Assembly (NCBI GenBank): GCA_016712505.1
Contig: JADJQY010000036.1
Location: 1-5,457 of the forward strand
DNA: 5,457 nt
Origin: Candidatus Eiseniibacteriota bacterium
Lineage (GTDB): Bacteria > Eisenbacteria > RBG-16-71-46 > CAIMUX01
Direction of reading: 5' to 3'
Both the position numbers and the translations under genes were made by a program. The notes beneath the pieces are model-generated. The model worked only from the letters and a program-made list of their open reading frames with translations, ran no database searches and was not told the DNA's origin. Shown in pieces: positions 1-5,457 of the stretch. Position 1 is the stretch's first letter. Each line of letters opens with the position of its first letter.

Positions 1-976
1 TCAGGTCGTCGGCGTCGACATCGGTGGGGCGACCACGGACATCTTCTCGGTCTTCCAGGACGTCTTCAACCGGACGGTGAGCGCGAAACCTCGGGATGTC
101 CTACTCGGTCGACGTCTCGCGGAGGCCGGCCTCCCCAATGTCCTCCGTTGGATACCCTTCGACCTCGACGAGTCCGAGCTCCGCAATCGGATCAAGAACA
201 AGATGATCCGACCGACGACGATCCCCCAGTCGCTCGAGGAACTGATCATCGAACAGGCCATCTCGCGGGAGGCGCTCCGCCTCGCCTTCGAGCAGCACAA
301 GGCGCTCGCCGTGGGGCCGGGCAGGAGTCCAGCAGGAGCGGACCATCTCCGGACACCTTCGAGCAGACGAGTTCGGGGGAGACGCTCATCGACCTCCTCC
401 ACCTCGACCTCCTCGTCGGTTCGGGCGGCGTCCTCTCCCACGCCCGCGCCGGATCCAGTCGGTCAAAGTGATGATGCTCGACGCCTTCTCCCGGAGGGAT
501 CACCCAGCTCGCCGTCGACTCGATCTTCATGATGCCGCAGCTCGGGTCCTCGCTCAGGTGAACGAGAAGGCCGCCACCGACGTCTTCGTAGCGGACTGCC
601 TCATCCACCTGGGGACGGCCGTGGCGCCGATCGGACGCGGGAAGGAGGGCCAGCCGGCCCTCACCAGGACGATCCAGATGCCCGACGGTCCGCGCCGGAT
701 CTCGGTGGCGTACGGTTCCATCGAGCGGATTCCGCTCCCCGTCGGTGTGACGGTGGATGCGTCGCTCGAGCCGCAGGGCAAGCTCGATCTCGGGGCCGGC
801 CCGGGCCGGTCGATCCAGGCGAAGCTCGTCGGCGGGGTTGGGGGGATCTTCCTCGACTGCCGCGGGCGCCGGCCGTCCACGATCCCCCGAGCCCCCGCGA
901 GCGCATCCGGAAACTCACCGAGTGGGCCGAGGCCATGGACATCTATCCCGGCTCGCGCGCCACGGTCGCGGTCTAG
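1..976 (+). CDS. GlmL/MutL-family ASKHA ATPase, 5' partial, frameshifted
   Basis: This is the C-terminal part (about 325 codons) of a GlmL/MutL-family protein, the actin/Hsp70-fold family named for the glutamate mutase accessory protein; the N-terminus lies before the window. Seen directly: a phosphate-binding loop VDIGGATTDIFS at bases 14-49, a helical stretch with NKMIRPTTIPQ near 200-230, an adenosine-type loop LLVGSGGVLSHA at 409-444, and a family-like tail ending GSRATVAV before TAG at 974-976. The reading is frame +2 (2-86), +3 (87-116), +2 (119-316), +3 (327-350), +1 (352-444), +3 (447-488), brief +2, +1 (499-546), +3 (549-893) and +2 (896-976). Each hop is one base gained or lost, mostly in G/C runs, so sequencing error is likely. 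Known family members act on cobalamin-dependent mutases. No mutase gene is in this window, so the partner here is unknown and glmL is not assigned. Confidence 0.85.
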
Positions 977-993
977 GGAGCAGTCGGCGACGC

Positions 994-1010
994 CCCGGCC
1001 GCCGGCCGGG
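994..1010 (+). other. GC-rich hairpin in the gap before the second gene
   Basis: A perfect 7-bp inverted repeat, CCCGGCC (994-1000) and GGCCGGG (1004-1010), flanks a 3-base GCC loop. It lies between the stop of the ATPase gene and the ribosome site of the next gene. No T-run follows, so it is not a standard intrinsic terminator. It could be an mRNA processing or stabilising element, or a chance palindrome in GC-rich DNA. Confidence 0.35.
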
Positions 1011-1018
1011 TCCGCCGG

Positions 1019-1025
1019 AAAGGAG
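1019..1025 (+). promoter_or_regulatory. Shine-Dalgarno site (AAAGGAG) setting a TTG start
   Basis: AAAGGAG lies 6 bases before a TTG codon at 1032-1034 that opens with residues MAHA. This decides the start of the second gene. The alternative GTG at 1119 has no comparable site and would cut off a coherent N-terminal strand region. Confidence 0.7.
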
Positions 1026-1031
1026 CGAGCG

Positions 1032-2147
1032 TTGGCTCACGCATAATACCGGGACTGCGGGTCACCGCGCGCACCCGGATCGTCAGGCGAGCGGCGTCTA
1101 CCTCAAGGGCAGGTCGTCGTGAAGGCCGGCCAGGTCATGCGCGCCGAGGACGTCGTCGCCCGGACCGAGCTGCCCGGAAACGTCCAGCCGGTCAAGGCCG
1201 CGAGCATCCTCGGGATCCACCAGGAAGACCTCGGCGCCTACATGCTGAAGAAGCTCGGCGACCACGTCACCAAGGACGAGATCATCGCGACCGCGAAGAG
1301 CTTTTTCGGGCTCTTCAAGGCGCATGTCAAGGCGCCCGTCGACGGGACCCTCGAGTCGATCTCCACGGTGACGGGTCAGCTCATCCTCCGGGAGGCGCCC
1401 ATCCCCGTCGAGGTGCACGCCTACTTCGACGGCACCGTCACGGAGATCCTTCCGGGCGAGGGTGTCGTCATGGAAGCGGTCGGCGCCTTCCTCCAGGGGA
1501 TCTTCGGAGTCGGTGGGGAGACGAGCGGGGAGATCGCCATCGCCGTCCAGTCGCCGGATGAGGAATCGGCCCCGATCGGCTCGGTCCGCAACACACCGGC
1601 AAGATCGTCGTCGGGGGATCCCGGGTTCGTCTTCCTGCCATCCGCCGTGCCCAGGAACTCGGCGCGCGCCCTCGTCGTCGGGGAATCGACGACGCCGATC
1701 TCCGCGAGCCGCTCGGCTACGACCTCGGTGGCCAGCACCGGCCACGAGACGCCTCGGACCTCAGCATCGTCGTGACCGAGGGGTTCGGTCGGATGACCAT
1801 GGCGAACCGGACCTTCGAACTCCTCGGCCAGCACGGGACACCGTGCCTCCGCGAACGAGGCACTCAGATCCGGGCAGGGGTGATGCGTCCCGAGATCCTC
1901 ATCCCCACCCAGACCCACCTCTCACCGACGTGCGGGAGCAGGCCGGGAGGTCCAGGGGATGACCATCGGGTCGCCGATCCGGGCGATCCGTACCCCTACT
2001 TCGGCCGCCCGGCGAGGTCACCGCTTTGCCTCCGGAATTGCAAAAAGCTGGAGTCAGAAGCTACGGTCCGCGTGTTGGAGGTTCGTTTCGCTGACGGAAC
2101 GACCGCGCGGTGCTCCCCGGGCCAACGTGGAGATGATCGAAACGTGA
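1032..2147 (+). CDS. Conserved protein with barrel-sandwich repeats and a KOW/SH3-like C-terminus, frameshifted
   Basis: About 370 residues, with no signal peptide or membrane helix, so probably cytosolic. I do not recognise a named function. The N-terminal half (1032-1550) looks like lipoyl/barrel-sandwich folds: GQVVVKAGQVMRAEDVVA, then GDHVTKDEIIATA followed by HVKAPVDGTLESIS, then EVHAYFDGTVTEILPGEG. The middle (1598-1900) reads as alpha/beta, with GKIVVGG, ALVVGGIDDADLREPLGYD, VVTEGFGRMTMANRTFELL and RAGVMRPEILIP. The C-terminus (1941-2147) resembles a KOW or SH3-like barrel, with MTIGSPIRAIRTPYFG, VRVLEVRFADGTTA and NVEMIET. TTG 1032 is chosen for its ribosome site. About 16 frame hops are needed; bases 1558-1597 and 1904-1940 cannot be resolved by eye. 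Clear blocks include +3 1089-1557, +2 1598-1666, +2 1685-1726, +2 1763-1834, +3 1941-1994, +2 2048-2110 and +3 2121-2147. Its TGA overlaps the next start by 4 bases. Confidence 0.72.
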
Positions 2148-3253
2148 ACTCCGTCATCGCCCGCCTCGTCCTGTCCTACGTCCTCCCGCTCCTCGGGGTC
2201 CTCGCCATGTCGGCGGTCGGCACCCGACTGGCGGGAGCGGCCGTTCCCGGGATGGTCGTGCGCGACCACCCGAACGACCAGGGGAGGCCGTCCTCCTCGA
2301 GTGGGACGCCGCGGCGGGCGACTCCGTGCGGATCGAGCGGGCGGAAAGCGCCGAGGGGCCCTGGGAGATGGTCGCGGCTGTCCGGGAGCGCGGCCAGCTA
2401 TGTCGACCAGGGACGTGAGCGCGGCCGGACCTACCACTATCGGGTCGACGGGCAGTCGTTCAGCGTCGTGCCCCGCGCCCAGTGGTTCGATCTGGGGAGG
2501 ACGAACCTCCTCCTCATTCTCCTCCTCTACCTGGGTCTGATTCTCATTTTCCTGAACATCGCGAAGCGGGGGGGGAGCCTCTTCATCCGGAAGATCGCCG
2601 GGCTCGACGCCATCGAAGAGGCCATCGGACGGGCCACGGAGATGGGGAAACCGGTCCTCTACGTTCCGGGAATCGACGACGCAAGCAACATCCAGACGAT
2701 CTACTCGATGGCGATTCTCAACAGCGTGGCGAAGATGGTCGCGAAGTACGACACGGAGTTGATCGTCCCGCTCGCCAAGGCCTTCGTCGTTCCCCTCGCC
2801 GAGGAGACGGTCCGCTCCGGCTACCTCGACGCGGGCCGTCCGGAGAGCTTCCGCGCCGACAACATCCGCTTCCTCTCCGACGAGCAGTTCGCCTTCACCG
2901 CGGCGGTCAACGGGATCATGCTGCAGGAACGGCCGGCCGCGAACCTCTTCCTCGGCTCCTTCTTCGCCGAGTCGCTCGTCCTCGCGGAGACCGGCTTCCA
3001 CGACGGGCGCCATCCAGATTGCCGGTACCGCGAACATCCACCAGCTTCCCTTCTTCTTGGTGGCCTGCGACTGCACGATGATCGGCGAGGAGCTTCGCTA
3101 CCTCCGCCTACCTTCCCCGCGAGCCCATGCTCGTCGGGACGCTCAAGGGCGGCGACATGATGAAGCTCATCATCTGGTCTTCCTGCTCGTCGCGGCGGTC
3201 GGCGCGACCCTGGGGTACCTCCGAGGCCTTCCGCAACTACCGTGATCCGCTAG
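2144..3253 (+). CDS. Membrane protein: signal-like N-terminus, FnIII-like domain, TM, conserved cytoplasmic domain (DUF6754-like), frameshifted
   Basis: About 370 residues from GTG 2144, which overlaps the previous stop as GTGA. Order of parts: a signal-like hydrophobic stretch (residues about 4-32, LVLSYVLPLLGVLAM); a fibronectin-III-like domain (about 35-110: VLLEWDAAAGDSVRIERAES, then GRTYHYRVDG); a membrane helix (about 118-138, LLLILLLYLGLILIFL); then NIAKRGGSLFIRK, whose positive charge puts the following domain in the cytoplasm. That domain (about 140-340) carries KPVLYVPGIDDASNIQTIYS, ERPAANLFLGSFFAESL, IQIAGTANIHQLPFFLVACD and REPMLVGTLKGGDMM. A second hydrophobic helix (LLVAAVGATLG) follows near 3186-3218, then EAFRNYRDP. 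I recall this pattern as DUF6754, a family of unknown function; that link is from memory. Compensated hops lie at about 2284/2395 and 3183/3217; others at about 3003, 3093 and 3250. The stop at TAG 3251-3253 is inferred, since frame +3 alone stops at 3245. Confidence 0.75.
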
Positions 3254-3256
3254 GAG
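3252..3256 (+). promoter_or_regulatory. Shine-Dalgarno site (AGGAG) before GTG 3264
   Basis: AGGAG overlaps the inferred TAG stop of the preceding gene and sits 7 bases before the GTG start at 3264. It supports both the choice of GTG and the inferred end of the upstream gene. Confidence 0.65.
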
Positions 3257-3263
3257 CCGATCC

Positions 3264-3955
3264 GTGCGCAGAGAGATCCCCCTCTTCCTGACGATTTTCT
3301 TCGGTTGCATCATGGTGATCGGGTTCTTCCGTGCCCCATCCCTGGATCGCAACGGAGACCCGGGGCCAAGTCGAGGTGGACGATCATCGTGGCGGCCGCC
3401 GCCGTCGTCCTCGGAGTGGCCAACGTCGCGCGGATCCACCTTCACAAGATCAGCCGGAAGGACCGCGACTACCCGTACAGCTTCCCGCTCCTCGTCGGCC
3501 TCTTCGTCATGATCCTCCTCGGGGTCCTTCCGAAGTTCTGGTTCATCGCCCTGGGTTTTCCGGCGGGCGGGACCGACGAGGGCTCGCCGTTCGACTGGCT
3601 CTACAACAACGTCTACGTTCCCATGCAGGGGACGATGTTCGCGCTCCTCGCGTTCTACATCGCGTCGGCCGCCTTCCGGGCCTTCCGGATCCGTTCGATC
3701 GAAGCGGCCCTCCTCGCCCTCACCGCGATCTTCGTGATGATCGGTCGGGTGCCCGTCGGGTCGGCTTTCCACCTGGGTGAACTCCTCCTTCCGTTTCACC
3801 GGGTCACTCCCTCCTGAGATCCAGCAGTGGATCATGGATATCCCGAACATCGCGGCGAAGCGTGCCATCCTCATCGGGGCGGCCCTCCGGGCGATCGCCA
3901 CGAGCCTCAGATCATCCTCGGAATCAGGCGCAGCGCACTCGGAGGCGACCGATGA
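3264..3955 (+). CDS. Multi-spanning membrane protein of unknown function, frameshifted
   Basis: About 230 residues, not recognised as a named family. The start GTG 3264 follows AGGAG. Five convincing hydrophobic helices are visible: IPLFLTIFFGCIMVIGFF (residues about 4-22), WTIIVAAAAVVLGVANVA (about 39-56), FPLLVGLFVMILLGVL (about 74-90), MQGTMFALLAFYIASAAF (about 121-138) and IEAALLALTAIFVMIG (about 147-162). A weaker sixth (RAILIGAALRAIA) lies near 3862-3900. Between helices are the polar KISRKDRDYPYS and the loop FDWLYNNVYVP. The conserved-looking tail is PEIQQWIMDIPNIAAKR, then IILGIRRSALGGDR. Frames: +3 to 3329, +1 3331-3375, +2 3377 to about 3770, +3 from about 3777 to 3908, +2 3911-3955. 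The stretch 3760-3815 is the least certain. Its TGA overlaps the next ATG as ATGA, arguing for translational coupling. Confidence 0.75.
3941..3945 (+). promoter_or_regulatory. Shine-Dalgarno site (GGAGG) before ATG 3952
   Basis: GGAGG lies 6 bases before ATG 3952, inside the last codons of the preceding membrane-protein gene. It fixes the start of the next gene at the ATGA overlap. Confidence 0.7.
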
Positions 3956-4784
3956 AGGACTGGAAGACCCGCCTGGAGACGCTCGATCGTCGGATCATCT
4001 TCGTCTTCATCTTCTTTGCGGTGCTCCTCCCGCTCTTCTTCCCGATCGGATTCCCGATCATTCCGGGCGCGGAGTCGACGGCGTTCTACGATTCGGTCGA
4101 GGCACTCCAGCCCGGCGACATCGTCTATCTGGCCGCCGATTACGATCCGGGAAGCCTCCCGAACTCCAGCCCATGCTCGAGGCCGCCATCCGCCATCTCT
4201 GCCGGAAGGACGTCAAGATCATCGCGGGTTCGCTCTGGCCGGCCTGTCCACCCCTCGTCAACCAGGCCCTCACCGAGATCGCGGCGGGCGAGTTCGGGAA
4301 GAAGCAGGGGATCGACTACGTGAACCTCGGATTGGCGAGGGCGCGAAGTCGTCATGAACCAGCTCGGGAGAGCATCCGCGGGGTCTATCCGGTCAGACTC
4401 GCCGGTCAGGCGATCGACACCATGCCGATCATGCGCGGGTCGACCGCTACTCCGACATCGACATGATCGTCAACGTCTCGGCGGCTATCCCGGGACGAAG
4501 GAGTGGGTCCAGCAGGTCCGGAGCCGCTTCGCGATTTCCCATCGGTGGCGGGCTGTACCGCCGTCTCCGCGCCCGAGTACTACCCCCTACTTCCAGAGCG
4601 CCAGCTCTCCGGGCTCCTCGGCGGCTCGCCGGGCCGCCGAGTACGGGTTCCTCGTCGGGGGATCGGGCCGGCCGGCAAGAAGATGGACGCCCAGTCGCTG
4701 GGGCACCCGTCATCATCCTCTTCATCTTCCTGGGCAACCTCGTCTACTTCCTCCCGCTGGCGCGAGAAGGGGAGGGCCGCCTGA
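3952..4784 (+). CDS. Membrane-anchored protein with a large central domain between two TM helices, frameshifted
   Basis: About 278 residues; no named family recognised. The start ATG 3952 overlaps the previous stop and follows GGAGG. A charged N-terminus (MKDWKTRLETLDRR) precedes a helix (about 15-37, IIFVFIFFAVLLPLFF). The central domain (about 40-245) contains QPGDIVYLAADYDPGS, LPELQPMLEAAIRHLCRKDV, KIIAGSLWPACPPLVNQAL, MNQLGESIRGVYP, DTMPIMRGVDRYSDIDMIV and EYYPYFQSGQLSGLLGG. A second helix, VIILFIFLGNLVYFL (4709-4753), is followed by a basic tail SRWREKGRAA. Positive charge at both ends suggests both termini are cytosolic and the central domain faces outside; this is inference. The domain looks alpha/beta, perhaps solute- or nucleotide-binding-like, without a motif I can name. 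It is the most damaged gene: about 17 hops, dense at 4330-4375 and 4480-4710. The best blocks are +1 3952-4158, +3 4161-4331, +3 4371-4439 and +2 4442-4483. Confidence 0.7.
4771..4775 (+). promoter_or_regulatory. Shine-Dalgarno site (GGAGG) before ATG 4784
   Basis: GGAGG lies 8 bases before ATG 4784, within the last codons of the preceding gene. The stop and start share one base (TGATG). Confidence 0.65.
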
Positions 4785-5403
4785 TGCCTCCGGAGATCAT
4801 CGGCAACACGATTGCGGGGCTCCTCACCATCGCGATCCTCAGCTTCCTCTACAAGGACAACGTCGTCTACAAGTTCGCCGAACACCTCTTCGTGGGCACG
4901 GCGGCCGGCTACTACGTGGCCTTCCAGTTCCGGACGGTCTTCCAGCCGCGAGCCTCTGGGAGCCGCTGAAGGGCGGCGACTGGATCAGCCGGATCCCGCT
5001 CGCCCTCTCCGTGCTCCTCTTCACCCGGCTGCTCCCCGGGCGACGGTGGCTCTCCCGCTGGCCCATCGGCGCGATGATCGGGGCCCACGCCGGGCTCCAG
5101 CTGATCGGGTTCCTCCAGGGCGACCTCATCGCCCAGGTGCAGGCGAACGTCCTCGGTGAGCACGGACAGCATGGCGACGAACTTCAACAACTTCCTCTCA
5201 TCGCTGGGGTACTCACCACCCTCGTCTATTTCTTCTTCTCGACCGGAGCACCGGGGCGCCGTCGGCGTGCTCTCCAAGGTGGGCATCTATTTCCTTCATG
5301 ATATCGTTCGGAGCCTCCTACGGCTTCACGGTCATGGCGCGCATGTCGCTGCTCATCGGTCGCCCTCGACTTCCTCTTCGGGGACTGGCTCCACCTGCTC
5401 TAG
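4784..5403 (+). CDS. Multi-spanning membrane protein of unknown function, last gene of the cluster, frameshifted
   Basis: About 206 residues, not recognised as a named family. The start ATG 4784 shares one base with the previous TGA and follows GGAGG. Hydrophobic helices: IIGNTIAGLLTIAILSFLY (residues about 5-23), HLFVGTAAGYYVAFQF (about 33-48), IPLALSVLLFTRLL (about 67-80), IGAMIGAHAGLQLIGFL (about 90-106), VLTTLVYFFFS (about 142-153) and the run from VGIYFL to FGASYGFTVMARMS (about 166-188). The C-terminus is LLIGRLDFLFGDWLHLL before TAG 5401-5403. A polar loop DSMATNFNNFLSSLG lies before the fifth helix. Frames: +2 4784-4948, +1 4951-5154, +2 5156-5209, +1 5212-5244, +2 5246-5293, +3 5298-5363, +1 5365-5403. 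Several hops are single-base changes in G, C or T runs. The downstream 54 bases show no further start. Confidence 0.74.
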
Positions 5404-5457
5404 CGGGGCGCTGACGGACGCGCCATCCCGCGCGTAACCCGACGACCGTCCGATCGC

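Noticed and set aside
1098..1745. A 215-codon open frame on the minus strand opposite the second gene
   Set aside because: It is low-complexity and charged with no motif, and it is opposite a convincing plus-strand protein.
2054..3076. A 340-codon open frame on the minus strand
   Set aside because: It mirrors the third gene. Its protein is rich in R, G, E and D without fold signals, as expected of antisense frames in GC-rich DNA, while the plus strand has membrane helices and conserved motifs.
1772..3160. One 462-codon open frame beginning at GTG 1772
   Set aside because: It joins the end of the second gene to most of the third in one frame by accident. The GTGA overlap at 2144 and the signal-like N-terminus there mark a new gene.
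1..5403. Gene decay (pseudogenes) or widespread programmed frameshifting
   Set aside because: The hops are too many and too evenly spread, sit mainly in homopolymers, and leave motifs and start signals intact. Sequencing error is simpler.
5404..5457. A possible terminator after the last gene (GGCGC 5407-5411 with GCGCC 5420-5424)
   Set aside because: The stem is only 5 bp with an 8-base loop and no T-run follows, so it is not distinguishable from chance.
1..5457. tRNA, rRNA, CRISPR arrays, insertion sequences, integration sites
   Set aside because: No cloverleaf, spaced direct repeat, transposase motif or terminal inverted repeat was seen. The window is almost fully coding.

Overview
This is a GC-rich bacterial window (roughly two thirds G+C by eye) holding one tightly packed plus-strand gene cluster with no gene on the other strand. 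It has GTG and TTG starts beside ATG, strong Shine-Dalgarno sites and overlapping stop/start codons. With the protein types present, this suggests a chromosomal contig from a poorly characterised high-GC environmental lineage, perhaps a metagenome assembly. I cannot name the phylum from the sequence.

Layout. (1) Bases 1-976 are the 3' part of a GlmL/MutL-family protein, an actin/Hsp70-fold ATPase related to the glutamate mutase accessory protein. (2) A 55-base gap with a GC hairpin and a good ribosome site leads to 1032-2147, a soluble protein with lipoyl/barrel-sandwich-like repeats and a C-terminal SH3/KOW-like segment. (3) 2144-3253 is a membrane protein with a signal-like N-terminus, a fibronectin-III-like domain, a membrane helix and a conserved cytoplasmic domain, probably of the DUF6754 type. 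(4) 3264-3955 is a multi-spanning membrane protein. (5) 3952-4784 is a protein with a membrane helix at each end and a large domain between them. (6) 4784-5403 is another multi-spanning membrane protein. The last 54 bases hold nothing I can call.

The main caution is that every gene is interrupted by single-base insertions and deletions, mostly in G or C runs. The protein reading hops among the three plus frames about 60 times in all. Sense is kept on both sides of nearly every hop, and the start sites, ribosome sites and 4-base or 1-base overlaps are intact. The likeliest cause is an uncorrected long-read assembly, not gene decay. The coordinates given are for whole genes as reconstructed across these frame changes.

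How the genes may work together: the spacing argues for one co-translated operon. It joins a cytosolic ASKHA-type ATPase and a barrel-sandwich protein to four membrane proteins. No cobalamin mutase subunit is present in the window, so the ATPase may serve a membrane complex and not a glutamate mutase. That is inference; the function of the cluster is unknown to me.
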